Positions 7,820-16,132 are shown, counted from the stretch's first letter. The stretch: DNA of 44,309 nucleotides from Streptomyces atriruber (GCF_001418325.1 NZ_LIPN01000113.1:1-44309); one strand, 5' to 3'. The notes: generated from the sequence alone by a model not told the origin. Numbers and translations: made by a program.

Positions 7820-7859
7820 GCGACGCCCGGCCCGTGCCCCCAGCACGGCCGGGCGTCGC
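7820..7859 (+). terminator. Strong hairpin (attenuator) after the major tail gene
   Basis: A 17-bp stem with one bulged C: arms 7820-7837 (GCGACGCCCGGCCCGTGC) and 7843-7859 (GCACGGCCGGGCGTCGC), loop of 5. It ends 19 bases before the chaperone start. Likely lets only part of the transcription pass on from the abundant tube protein gene. Confidence 0.75.
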
Positions 7860-7878
7860 CTTGCCGAAGGAGAGACCC

Positions 7879-8169
7879 GTGTCCGGCTTCAACGTCAATG
7901 CCGCCCGCGCCCAGCGCCTCGAAGCGCTCGGCCGCGCGTGGACCTTCGAGCTCGACTCCGACAGCTTCGAGCTGCCGACCGAGCTGACCCGCGCCACCGC
8001 GCGCAAACTGCGCGACCTCGACGACAACGATGTGGACGGGCTGCTCGAACTCCTCCTCGGGGAAGCGCAGTTCGCCCGCTTCGAGCGGCACGAGGTCACG
8101 ATGCAGGACATCGCGGCGATCCTGGAGGCGTACGGCAAGGAGACCGGGCTCGGCCTGGGGGAAGGCTGA
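7879..8169 (+). CDS. Tail assembly chaperone, G-type product
   Basis: The 96-aa acidic helical protein has the usual actinophage gpG features (LTRATARKLRDLDDNDVDGL, then FERHEVTMQDIAAILEAYG). It lies between the major tail and tape measure genes, where siphoviruses encode the chaperone pair that coats the tape measure during assembly. GTG 7879 has GAAGGAGA upstream; an ORF extension upstream runs through the hairpin and is rejected. The next reading frame is -1 relative and carries the T-type domain, so a gpGT fusion by -1 frameshift near GGGGGAA (8157-8163) is likely. Confidence 0.85.
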   Translation: MSGFNVNAARAQRLEALGRAWTFELDSDSFELPTELTRATARKLRDLDDNDVDGLLELLLGEAQFARFERHEVTMQDIAAILEAYGKETGLGLGEG

Positions 8170-8177
8170 GCCTCGGC

Positions 8178-8576
8178 GTGTTCGTCGACGAACACGCCGA
8201 GGCTCTGGAGGCCGACCTGCTCCGCTTCTACGGCCTCGACCTCCTGGACTGGCACCGCGGCCGCCTCTCCTCCCGCCGCCTCGCGGTCCTGATCCGTCAC
8301 TTGCCGCGGGACGGGGCGGTGGCGCGGGAGACCGAGGGTGAGGCGGCGGACTGGTCGGTCGGGGATTACCTGCTCGCCCACGCGGTGGACCAACTGGCCC
8401 AGGCGAACTGGATGTTCGCCACGGTCAACCAGGACGAGGACGCGGATCCGCTGGACCCGCCGACGCCGTTGGCGCGGCCGGGTGCGGACTCTCTCCTGGA
8501 CGCCGGGGACGAACAACCCCCTGCCCCTGTCGACCTGAACCCGACGGCCGTCCAGCTGGCCGCCTTCTTCTCCTGA
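8178..8576 (+). CDS. Tail assembly chaperone, T domain (probable -1 frameshift extension)
   Basis: The encoded segment EADLLRFYGLDLLDWHRGRL with RRLAVLIRHLP and WSVGDYLLAHAVDQLAQANW is the second half of actinophage tail assembly chaperones. It lies in the -1 frame relative to the preceding gene and that frame is open from 7938, overlapping all of its end. As a separate gene it could start at GTG 8178, with GGGGGAAGG 12 bases upstream. A -1 slip at 8157-8163 would instead give a fused protein of about 230 aa. I favour the fusion because such pairs are conserved across tailed phages. Confidence 0.75.
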   Translation: MFVDEHAEALEADLLRFYGLDLLDWHRGRLSSRRLAVLIRHLPRDGAVARETEGEAADWSVGDYLLAHAVDQLAQANWMFATVNQDEDADPLDPPTPLARPGADSLLDAGDEQPPAPVDLNPTAVQLAAFFS

Positions 8577-8590
8577 CGGGAAACGGGCGG

Positions 8591-9169
8591 TCACGCCGTG
8601 CGCAGAGTCATCTTCCAGGGCGGCAGTGTGCCCCACCCCGGCTCACCCAGGTGAGCGGCGCCCACGGCGACGAGCCCGGGGCCCGGGATGGTGATGGCTC
8701 CGCGGAACGCATCGGTATGTGAAATGAGTTCACGCCCGTTTTCCCACTGAAAGCTGTAGAACCAAACGGCTCCGTGCCCTTCAAAGTCGACCTTCGCTTC
8801 GGTCTCGTCCCCGTGGTGGGCGTAGACGCGGGAGTTCGTTCCCGCGTTCTCGGCCTCTATCGCGGGGGCCGTCGACAGTTCGCCGATAAATACGTTCCAA
8901 CGCTTCGGTTTGTGAACGCCCTTGGTAATGGCGAGCCGGGAGTAATGCGGAGGAATCACGATGTGGGATCTTCCCGCACCCCACCCGGAACCGCCGATGT
9001 ATTCCCAGCGGACCACGTTCCCCACCGTGCGTTCACCTTCGACGTCGAACGACCTGCCGAGGCGCCTGCCCCATGCCTCCGCGAGCAGGGGACGCCCGGT
9101 CAGTGCGGGCGGGACGTCGAATTCCGACTTGCCGCGGCCGGAAAAGAGCCCTGAAGTCGATCCGGACAT
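8591..9169 (-). CDS. Unknown protein inserted antisense within the tail module
   Basis: The 192-aa protein is encoded on the opposite strand to all other structural genes. It reads as beta-rich (RWEYIGGSGWGAGRSHIVIP; later VWFYSFQWENGRELISHTD) and lacks a signal peptide or membrane segment; I do not recognise a family. ATG 9169 has AAAGG upstream. Its base composition is visibly less GC-rich than its neighbours (runs such as gaaatgag and gttttccc). The start is only 27 bases from the divergent coiled-coil gene. Together they look like a later insertion (moron or cargo pair). A toxin, receptor-binding or immunity role is possible but unsupported. Confidence 0.65.
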   Translation of the reverse strand: MSGSTSGLFSGRGKSEFDVPPALTGRPLLAEAWGRRLGRSFDVEGERTVGNVVRWEYIGGSGWGAGRSHIVIPPHYSRLAITKGVHKPKRWNVFIGELSTAPAIEAENAGTNSRVYAHHGDETEAKVDFEGHGAVWFYSFQWENGRELISHTDAFRGAITIPGPGLVAVGAAHLGEPGWGTLPPWKMTLRTA

Positions 9170-9196
9170 TTAACAGCCTTTCGGGAGGTAAGCATC

Positions 9197-9751
9197 ATGA
9201 GTGATGGTTCTGTAAAGCCACTCAAGGAGAGAGTCGCAGACCTGGAGGGGCAGATCCAGGAGTTCACGACAAAGTTCGAGCACGGCTGGGCCAAGGGGGA
9301 GACGGTCGGTGCGGCGGGCACGGCGACGGGCGCCTCCGGCTCCCTCACAGGTGTGTCGGGTGAGGCAACTCTTATTTCTGGCGGCGCGAAGCTGCTGAAT
9401 TTCGAATGGGACCTGCTCTCCCATCTCGAGAAGAAGCGACTTGAGCGTGAGGGGCAGGATCCCGTCGCACTCAAGCGCGCTGGTGCCGAGGCAAAGCAGA
9501 AAGCCGACGAGGCATCGACCAAAGCTGACCGTGCGGACCAGCGCATCACCGAACTCTCCCGCGAACTCAACCGCAAGATCAACCGCAAGGCCGACCTCTC
9601 CGCGCTCCGGCAGACCAGCAGCCAGCAGAACCGTCAGCTCGAAGGGCTCCGGGACAGTCAAGTCAGGGCGCTGGGCCGGGAGGCGACCCGGGCCGGCGCC
9701 AACGTGCAGCAGCTCGAGCGCGAGATCGCCCGGCTCAATTCCCGCTTCTGA
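9197..9751 (+). CDS. Coiled-coil protein within the tail module
   Basis: The 184-aa protein has a short N-terminal heptad region (VADLEGQIQEFTTKFEHGW), a Gly/Ala/Thr-rich middle with a hydrophobic turn (about 38-62) and a long charged coiled coil from about 90 to the end (KQKADEASTKADRADQRITE, ELNRKINRKADLSALRQ). ATG 9197 has GGGAGGT upstream. It lies just before the tape measure gene, so it may be a tape-measure partner, or the partner of the antisense gene with which it shares a 27-base promoter gap. Codon use is less GC-biased than in flanking tail genes. Confidence 0.65.
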   Translation: MSDGSVKPLKERVADLEGQIQEFTTKFEHGWAKGETVGAAGTATGASGSLTGVSGEATLISGGAKLLNFEWDLLSHLEKKRLEREGQDPVALKRAGAEAKQKADEASTKADRADQRITELSRELNRKINRKADLSALRQTSSQQNRQLEGLRDSQVRALGREATRAGANVQQLEREIARLNSRF

Positions 9752-9792
9752 CGCGGTGAGCGAGGAGTGGAATTCCTGAGGAGTAGGAACTC

Positions 9793-10905
9793 ATGGCACT
9801 GAACAAATCCATAGGAACCGCGGCCACCCAACTCGGCCGCATGCGCAGCGCAGCGGGCCAGGCCGCCACCCAGGTAGGCAAGTTGGGGAAGTCCACCGGC
9901 TCCGCCGCGGGGTCCGTGAACAAGCTGGGGCGGCCCACCGGGTCCGCCGCCACCGCCGTGGGCAAGCTCGGCAAGTCCACCGGCTCCGCCGCCACCGCCG
10001 TGGGCAAGCTGCGTACGTCCGCCAACAGCGGCAGCAGCGCGGTCAAGCAGCTGCACTCCGGGCTCCGTTCCGCCGACGGATCCCTCGGCAAGGCCCGCAA
10101 GGGGTCCGACAAGTTCAAGAGTTCGCTGGACAAGCTCCGTGGCGCCGCGAACAAGGCCAAGACCGCCCTGCGTGATGTGAAGCGGCAGGCCGACGCCGTG
10201 GACAAGTCCGTCGGCAAGGCGGGCAAGAACGCCGACAAGGGCGGCAAGTCCATGGGCAAGCTGGGGAAGGGGCTCAAGGGGGCGAGCGCCGCGCAGAAGG
10301 GGCTCAACCTCGCCATGGCGGGCAGCCCGTTCGGGCTGATCATGACGCTCGCCGCCCCGCTGATCGCCCAGTTCGTGAAGATGGACAAGGTCACCGCCGC
10401 CCTGAAGCGCGGCATGAACGCCGCCTGGAAGGGCATCAAGACCGGCACCCGCGCGGCCGTCGACTTCATCAAGCCGCTGGTCAAGGGGTTGGGCAATCTG
10501 ATCCTGACGCCGATCAAGGGGCTCGCGACCGCCCTGAACGGCGTGTTCGGCGTCCTCGCCGGGATCAAGATCTCCATCCCCGGCTGGGTGCCCAAGTGGG
10601 GCGGCAAGTCCTTCGGGTTCCCGCGGCTCCACGTGCCCGTCCCGCACCTCGCCCAGGGCGGCATCGTCCAGGCCCGCAACGGCGGCACGCTCGCGCTCGT
10701 CGGCGAGGCGGGCGAGAGCGAGGCCGTCATCCCGCTCTCCAGGCTGGAGCGGATGATCAGCAACGGCGGCGGCAACGCCGTCGCCCTGCGCCGTCTCGCC
10801 GAGGCCGTGGAGCGCCTCGCCGCCCGGCCCGTGCACGTCGACGTCGACTCGCAGACCATCGCCCGCGCCGTCTTCGCGGGCCGGCGCGCCCTGGCGCGGC
10901 GCTAG
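9793..10905 (+). CDS. Tape measure protein (unusually short)
   Basis: The 370-aa protein has the tape measure plan: a repetitive Lys/Gly/Ser/Ala helical N-terminal half, a hydrophobic segment around residues 174-195 (AMAGSPFGLIMTLAAPLIAQ), and the tape-measure C-terminal signature HLAQGGIVQARNGGTLALVG followed by EAGESEAVIPL. Residues 30-85 are four 14-residue tandem repeats. It follows the chaperone pair and precedes the distal tail genes. Siphovirus tape measures are commonly 600 aa or more, so this predicts a short tail. ATG 9793 has AGGAG upstream. Confidence 0.85.
   Translation: MALNKSIGTAATQLGRMRSAAGQAATQVGKLGKSTGSAAGSVNKLGRPTGSAATAVGKLGKSTGSAATAVGKLRTSANSGSSAVKQLHSGLRSADGSLGKARKGSDKFKSSLDKLRGAANKAKTALRDVKRQADAVDKSVGKAGKNADKGGKSMGKLGKGLKGASAAQKGLNLAMAGSPFGLIMTLAAPLIAQFVKMDKVTAALKRGMNAAWKGIKTGTRAAVDFIKPLVKGLGNLILTPIKGLATALNGVFGVLAGIKISIPGWVPKWGGKSFGFPRLHVPVPHLAQGGIVQARNGGTLALVGEAGESEAVIPLSRLERMISNGGGNAVALRRLAEAVERLAARPVHVDVDSQTIARAVFAGRRALARR
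9880..10047 (+). repeat. Four 42-bp in-frame repeats in the tape measure gene
   Basis: They encode KLGKSTGSAAGSVN, KLGRPTGSAATAVG, KLGKSTGSAATAVG and a degenerate KLRTSANSGSSAVK. The middle copies are also nearly identical in DNA, so copy-number change by slippage or recombination could alter tail length in 14-residue steps. Confidence 0.8.
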
Positions 10906-10944
10906 CCCCCGCTCTTTCGAGCCACAACAGAACAGGAGGAGTTC

Positions 10945-11763
10945 ATGGCCAGGAACCTGTGGATCGGAGCCCCCGGCCGGCTCCGCGAAATCCGTCAGGC
11001 GGCGAAGAGCTGGGACCGCACCGCCGAGCTCAACGTCACCGAGTTCAAGGCGCTCGAAGGGCGCGTCACGACCTTCGCGCCCACCCGCACCGCCCGCCGC
11101 CTCAAGCTCTCCTTCGAGTGGCTGGAGCCCGCGGACGCCCAGCACCTCGCGCAGCTCGCCCGCCGCGTGGGCGCCGGACGCGGCCCCCTCGTCGTCCTCG
11201 ACCCCGCCTCCGTCAACCTGCTCGACCCCTATCAGGCGGCCGGGCAGTCGGACATTCCCGGCGGCTGGGACCACTGGTTCACCATGAACGGCGACATCGC
11301 GCTCGCCCGCGGCGCCGACGGCATCACCACCGTCGACTGCCGGGACGCGGCCGCCGCCGTCGGGTGGATCCACGGGGTCTGGTCCGGGTGGCCGGTGCAG
11401 CCGGGCATGCGGGTGTCGTGGCTGCTCCCGGCGGGCTGGGACCCGGCCACCGCCACCGCCCAGCTGGACTGGAAGGCCGGGGACGGCAGCTACCTCAGCA
11501 CCAGCCCCGCCGCCGGGAGCTCCGTCACCGCCACCGCCCCCGCGGGGGCGGCCTTCGTCACGCCCGTCGGACGGCCCGGCGCCGTCGGCCTGTTCGGGCT
11601 CGCGGGCGGCTGCCTCACCCTCGAAGAGGAGCCGGTCGCGCACGTCCTCGGCGACGGCTGCCCGGCCATGGTCGTCACCGCGTACACCGACGTCCCGTCG
11701 GCCCGCCTCCCGTACCGCAACGTCAGCATCGACCTCGTGGAGGTCCGCGATGCAGCGCTCTGA
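10945..11763 (+). CDS. Distal tail (Dit-like) / minor tail protein
   Basis: The 272-aa protein directly follows the tape measure, the place of the distal tail protein that joins tube and tip. The N-terminal part (about 1-85, including RRLKLSFEWLEPADAQHLAQ) resembles the ring-forming domain; the remainder is beta-rich and ends with a short strand-rich segment ARLPYRNVSIDLVEVRD. ATG 10945 has GGAGGAG upstream. It overlaps the next gene by 14 bases, which indicates coupled translation. Naming rests on order and general likeness. Confidence 0.65.
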   Translation: MARNLWIGAPGRLREIRQAAKSWDRTAELNVTEFKALEGRVTTFAPTRTARRLKLSFEWLEPADAQHLAQLARRVGAGRGPLVVLDPASVNLLDPYQAAGQSDIPGGWDHWFTMNGDIALARGADGITTVDCRDAAAAVGWIHGVWSGWPVQPGMRVSWLLPAGWDPATATAQLDWKAGDGSYLSTSPAAGSSVTATAPAGAAFVTPVGRPGAVGLFGLAGGCLTLEEEPVAHVLGDGCPAMVVTAYTDVPSARLPYRNVSIDLVEVRDAAL

Positions 11764-14125
11764 CGAGGCACTCGACCGGGCCCTGAGCGCACCCGAGCGC
11801 GTGCCGTCCCACTCCACCCGCCTCGGCGGCAAGGAGGTCGGCCCGCAGGTCCAGTCGTGGAAGGTCGAGCGGGCGTACGCGACGGACCTCCCCGAGGCGA
11901 TGAGGGCCGTCTCCGGCAGCGCGTCGGCCCAGCTGGAGCTGCTGCTCGGCGGCGCGGAGGGCGTCCCCGCCCCGCGGCTCTACTCGGCGTGGGCGGACCG
12001 CCTCACGGGCGACCTCGTACGCCCCGGCCAGTCCGTCGTCCACACGGCGGGCGCCGCCGGCCGCACCGTGCCCGCCTTCCGCGGCACCGTCCGCTCCCGG
12101 ACCGCGGCCTCCGGCAGCGACACCGTCACCGTGCAGGCCCTGGACGGCGCGGAGCGGCTGCGGGGACCTGCCTCGCTGCCCAGGCCGTACCACGGCTACT
12201 ACTGGGGGCGCCCGGTCGCCACCGCGACCTGGTGCGTCGACGAACTCCTGCGCCAGGGCGGCATCCACAGCTGTCCGCCGCCGCGCGCCCCGGCGGTCGA
12301 TCCGACCGACACGAAGCCGTTCACCGCGCTCTACGCCTCGTTGCACGGCGGCTTCAACGCGACGCACGGCCAGCCCGAGGACGTGCCGAGCCCGTCGACG
12401 TACGACTGGATCCGTGAGGGCGCGCCCTTCGAGATGGCCCTCATGCCGAAGGCGGCCGGGCTGACCGCCTCCTGGATGCCGCGCTCGCGGTTCGCCCTGC
12501 CGGGCAAGGTCTTCCAGGTGGAGTGCTGGGTCAATACGGCGATGGCGCGCGGCAACACGATCGAGATGTCGGCGGTGTTCGACCAGAACGGCACGCGGAC
12601 CGGGTACATCAAGATCTCCTTCGACATCGCCGCCGGCAAGGTGTACACCACGGCCGGAACCAACGGTGTCGGCGAGCAGACGCTGAACCCCTGGACCATC
12701 GACACGCTGGCCTCCCTGCGGGGGGTCTGGCACCTCGGCTTCACGGTGGACACGTCCTCGACCGGCTCGGTCGTCGCGCCGAGCGTGCAGCCCCGCCTCA
12801 CCCAGCCCGACGGCAGGAACCGGGTGGGTGTGAAGGTCACCTTCGACAAGGAGATCGCCTGGCAGCCGGTCTCGGAGCTGCAGCAGATCGACCTGAAGAC
12901 CGACATGGCCGTCGAGTGCCTCCAGGTCACCGACCGGGTGTGGACGGACACCGGTTCCTATCCGTGGGAGGAGTGGGAGCAGCGGGGTCAGTGGACCAAG
13001 GGTGCCGTCCTCGACACCCCCGAACTGCCGCTCTTCGACATCCCGAAGGTGTCCGGCTCCCAGTGGGACGCGATCACCGAGATCGCGCGGGCCAGCATGT
13101 CCACCGCCGAATTCGACGAGCAGGGCGTCTTCCGCTGGCGGGGTCCCTCGCGGTTCGCCAAGGTGCCCGCGGTCCCCGACCTGACCGTCACCACCCGCCG
13201 GGACATCTCCTCGCTCACCGTCACCGAGGAGATCGACGCCTGCCGCAACTACTGCGAGCAGCCCTACCAGGACTGGAACGGCATCAAGGCGGTGCCCGGC
13301 GAGCCGATCGAGGACACGGTGGTACGGGAGATCAAGCCGAACTCGGCGATCGTCGTGCAGTACGCCATGGCCGAGGACGACACCGAAGTCGGTCCGCCCG
13401 TGGTCCTGGACGACACCGTCGTCGGCAAGGGGCACCAGGTGCGCTTCGGCAGCGCCAAGACCGGTGGAGTGTCGGTCAAGGGCGATGTCACGGTGGGCTG
13501 TTGGCGGGACGGGCCGACGTACTACGTGCGGTTCGCCAACCACAGTGCGGCCAGCGTGTGGACGGTGACGAAGGATGGCAAGCCCTCCGTGCGGCTCCAG
13601 CCGCTCAAGCGCTCGGCCGACCCGAAGCTGCGCACGTACGCGTTGATGAACTCGACCAGCCAGAGGTACTACGGCAAGCAGCAGTACACGGCGCCCTCCG
13701 CCGACTGGGTGCAGACGGCCGAGGCCGCTGTCGCCCTCACGAAGGCCATGATCAACGCGGGCCGCTATCCCGTGCCGCTCCTCGGCGACGTCGAGGTCCT
13801 GCACGATCCGCGCATCCAGCTCGGCGACGTGGTCAGGGTGGTCGACACCGCGGGAGCCGAACTCGACACGTTCGCCTGGGTGGTGGGCATCCGCACCACG
13901 CACGCGGCCGGCAGCGCGCCGGAGCAGACGCTCACGCTGCGCGGGACCGCCTTCAACGGCGTGCCCGCCGACGCCGGGCTCGCCCCCGACGCCCCGGTCG
14001 ACCCCGCCTACGGACAGCAGCGCACGTACCAGCGGCTCGCCGCGCAGTACGCGACGCTCGGCGCCCTCACGACGCAGGCGATCACCTACCGAACGATCCT
14101 GGAGACACCGGGAGCCACGGCATGA
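11750..14125 (+). CDS. Tail tip / baseplate hub protein (Tal-like) with embedded beta domain
   Basis: At 791 aa this is the largest structural gene. The N-terminal half (about 35-160, including TVTVQALDGAERLRG) and the C-terminal part (VEVLHDPRIQLGDVVRVVDT near 685-705) have the paired-barrel character of siphovirus hub proteins that cap the tube. Residues about 205-345 (KVFQVECWVNTAMARGNTIE, LRGVWHLGFTVDTSS) read as an inserted beta-sandwich like concanavalin/LamG carbohydrate-binding domains, suggesting contact with a cell-wall glycan. No peptidase or lysozyme motif was noticed. Start ATG 11750 has GGAGGT upstream. Confidence 0.7.
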   Translation: MQRSDEALDRALSAPERVPSHSTRLGGKEVGPQVQSWKVERAYATDLPEAMRAVSGSASAQLELLLGGAEGVPAPRLYSAWADRLTGDLVRPGQSVVHTAGAAGRTVPAFRGTVRSRTAASGSDTVTVQALDGAERLRGPASLPRPYHGYYWGRPVATATWCVDELLRQGGIHSCPPPRAPAVDPTDTKPFTALYASLHGGFNATHGQPEDVPSPSTYDWIREGAPFEMALMPKAAGLTASWMPRSRFALPGKVFQVECWVNTAMARGNTIEMSAVFDQNGTRTGYIKISFDIAAGKVYTTAGTNGVGEQTLNPWTIDTLASLRGVWHLGFTVDTSSTGSVVAPSVQPRLTQPDGRNRVGVKVTFDKEIAWQPVSELQQIDLKTDMAVECLQVTDRVWTDTGSYPWEEWEQRGQWTKGAVLDTPELPLFDIPKVSGSQWDAITEIARASMSTAEFDEQGVFRWRGPSRFAKVPAVPDLTVTTRRDISSLTVTEEIDACRNYCEQPYQDWNGIKAVPGEPIEDTVVREIKPNSAIVVQYAMAEDDTEVGPPVVLDDTVVGKGHQVRFGSAKTGGVSVKGDVTVGCWRDGPTYYVRFANHSAASVWTVTKDGKPSVRLQPLKRSADPKLRTYALMNSTSQRYYGKQQYTAPSADWVQTAEAAVALTKAMINAGRYPVPLLGDVEVLHDPRIQLGDVVRVVDTAGAELDTFAWVVGIRTTHAAGSAPEQTLTLRGTAFNGVPADAGLAPDAPVDPAYGQQRTYQRLAAQYATLGALTTQAITYRTILETPGATA

Positions 14126-14295
14126 ACCGGGAGGCCGGCATGAAGGAAGAGGAGCCGCCCGCCGACGGCTACGAGGCTGCCGTCCAGGGCTACGAGCCGC
14201 CGCCGGGACCCATCCAGATCGACGATCCCCTCGTGGCGGCGGACGACGAAGGGCCCGACCCGAGCCAGATGCTTCCGCTGCCCCTGGACGGCTGA
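14122..14295 (+). CDS. Small acidic, proline-rich protein
   Basis: A 57-aa ORF whose ATG overlaps the hub gene stop (ATGA). It is Glu/Asp/Pro-rich and ends SQMLPLPLDG. A second ATG is at codon 7. Small ORFs at this place are common in actinophage tail operons; function unknown. Confidence 0.55.
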   Translation: MNREAGMKEEEPPADGYEAAVQGYEPPPGPIQIDDPLVAADDEGPDPSQMLPLPLDG

Positions 14296-14345
14296 TCCGC
14301 GGCCGCCCCACCACTTCCGTCCCATTCCCAGGAGGACTCGCTCCC

Positions 14346-14981
14346 ATGGTCGCACTCACCCCGCTCGGCAGCCTGCCCTACCCGCAGCCCGCCGACAACG
14401 CCGACATCCCCGTCCACCTGCAGTCCCTCGCCGAGGCCGTCGACGGCCGCACCGTGCTGCGGTTCGCCGACGCGGCGGCCCGCGACGCGAAGGTGACCGA
14501 CCCGATACCGGGCATGATCGCCTGGCTCAACAACCCGGGACACCACTACTACTTCACCGCCGCCAAGCAGTGGACCCCGATGGCCCCCGGCCCGATCGCC
14601 TGGTTCAGCTCCCTGAGCGGTACGACGGGATCGTCCTCGTACGTGGAGACGCTGACCGGCGCCACCGAGCCCTTCGCCGTCACGTTCATCGCCCCGCCGT
14701 CCGGCACCTCGCTCCTGATGGTCGGCGCCCGGGTGAACAACAGCGCGGCGGGCACGGCGTACTTCTCGGCCTCCGTGAAGCAGGGCACCAGGGTGGTCAG
14801 CGCCGCCGCCGACACCCGTGCGGCCGTCGTGGGCGGCACGACCTCGACCTCGGCGAGCAGCGTGTTCCCGCTCACCGGGCTCACCCCGGGCGCCGCCCAC
14901 ACGGTGACCGGCGCCTTCCGGACGACCGCCACCTCGACGGCCTTCGCCAACCGCTTCCTCACCATCACCCACATGATCTGA
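14346..14981 (+). CDS. Tail fibre / minor tail protein
   Basis: The 211-aa protein opens with LTPLGSLPYPQPADNADIPV, a typical N-terminus of actinophage tail-tip-attached proteins, then has MIAWLNNPGHHYYFTAAKQW and a beta-rich Thr/Ser/Gly/Ala C-terminal half (about 80-211) of fibre or jelly-roll character. It likely carries host recognition. ATG 14346 has CAGGAGGA upstream; it lies between the hub gene and the lysin gene in the same transcript. Confidence 0.65.
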   Translation: MVALTPLGSLPYPQPADNADIPVHLQSLAEAVDGRTVLRFADAAARDAKVTDPIPGMIAWLNNPGHHYYFTAAKQWTPMAPGPIAWFSSLSGTTGSSSYVETLTGATEPFAVTFIAPPSGTSLLMVGARVNNSAAGTAYFSASVKQGTRVVSAAADTRAAVVGGTTSTSASSVFPLTGLTPGAAHTVTGAFRTTATSTAFANRFLTITHMI

Positions 14982-15006
14982 GATCCGACGCACCGAGGAG
15001 GCCCCC

Positions 15007-15861
15007 ATGGCCACACCTCTGTCCCCCGACGCCCTCGTCCGCGCCCTGCGCGGCGAGGGCGTCCGCATGAGAGAGCACGGCAACTGGAGGACGCACAACC
15101 GCAATCACAAGGGATCCTGGGGACCGGTGCACGGCGTCATGCTGCACCACACCGCCGGCCGCGACAGTCTCGCGCTGTGCCGCCGCGGCACCCCCGACCT
15201 GCCGGGCCCGCTCTGCATCGGCCTGATCACCAAGGACGGCACGCTCCACCTCGTCGGATACGGCCGCACCAACCACGCGGGCAACGGCTCGACGGCGGTG
15301 CTCGACGCGGTCCGCGCGTCCAAGGTGCTGCCGTCCCGGCCGGGTCCCGACGCCGTGGACGGCAACGCCCGTTTCTACGGCTTCGAGATCGAGAACCTCG
15401 GCAACGGCAGCGACCCCTTCCCCGCCGCCCAGCTCGCCACGGTGGAGCGCCTGTCGGCGGCCCTGTGCCGGGCGCACGGCTGGTCGGGGGCGAGCGTCAT
15501 CGGCCACAAGGAGTGGACCCGGCGCAAGATCGACCCGACCTTCTCGATGCCGGTGATGCGCGGCCGGGTCGCGGCACGCCTCGGCTCCGACGCGCCGGGC
15601 GACGACCACACCGCGTACGAAGCGTTCCCCGGTGCCGCGTACTTCGCGATCGGGCGGCGGGCCGGGATGTTCACGGCGGTCGGACGCCGCCTGGTCGAGG
15701 AGGGCTGCGGACGGTACGCCGTCGGCCCCGGGCCGGTGTGGAGCGAGGCCGACCGTGCCTCGTACGCCGCCTGGCAGCACAAGCTCGGCTACCGGGGCGC
15801 CGACGCGGACGGGATACCGGGGCGGGCCAGCTGGGACCGGCTGCGCGTGCCGCGGTCCTGA
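15007..15861 (+). CDS. Endolysin: N-acetylmuramoyl-L-alanine amidase with C-terminal peptidoglycan-binding domain
   Basis: The 284-aa lysin cleaves the bond between N-acetylmuramic acid and L-alanine. The N-terminal amidase_2/PGRP-type domain (about 25-195) has HGVMLHHTAG (zinc His47) and VIGHKEWTRRKIDP with His167 and Asp176 as expected for the remaining zinc ligands. The C-terminal domain (about 205-284, AWQHKLGYRGADADGIPG) is the peptidoglycan-binding domain common in Streptomyces phage lysins. ATG 15007 has GAGGAGG upstream. With the following membrane genes it forms a lysis cassette for releasing particles. Confidence 0.88.
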   Translation: MATPLSPDALVRALRGEGVRMREHGNWRTHNRNHKGSWGPVHGVMLHHTAGRDSLALCRRGTPDLPGPLCIGLITKDGTLHLVGYGRTNHAGNGSTAVLDAVRASKVLPSRPGPDAVDGNARFYGFEIENLGNGSDPFPAAQLATVERLSAALCRAHGWSGASVIGHKEWTRRKIDPTFSMPVMRGRVAARLGSDAPGDDHTAYEAFPGAAYFAIGRRAGMFTAVGRRLVEEGCGRYAVGPGPVWSEADRASYAAWQHKLGYRGADADGIPGRASWDRLRVPRS

Positions 15862-15904
15862 CGGCGAGTCCCGAGTCCCGGTCCCGAGTCCTGGGAGGAC
15901 GACC

Positions 15905-16132
15905 ATGACCGATGCCACGCGCAGAGGCCTGCGCACCGCCGTACAGGCGCTGTTCACCCTGATCGCCGCCGTGCCGCTGCTCGCGGCCGCCCCGGGGATC
16001 GCCGACATCCCGGTGCTCGCGGGCCTCGTGGGGTTCGCGACGGCACTGAGCCGCCTGATGGCCGTACCGGCCGTGGAGGCGCTGCTGCCCCCGTGGCTGC
16101 GGCGGAAGGGGGCGGACGATGGCGGGAGCTGA
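15905..16132 (+). CDS. Holin-like small membrane protein
   Basis: The 75-aa protein has two hydrophobic segments (about 14-31 and 35-52) with a short turn, a basic N-terminus and charged C-terminal tail: a class II holin pattern. It directly follows the amidase gene and overlaps the next small membrane gene by 14 bases. ATG 15905 has GGGAGGA upstream. Holin function is inferred from size, topology and order. Confidence 0.7.
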   Translation: MTDATRRGLRTAVQALFTLIAAVPLLAAAPGIADIPVLAGLVGFATALSRLMAVPAVEALLPPWLRRKGADDGGS

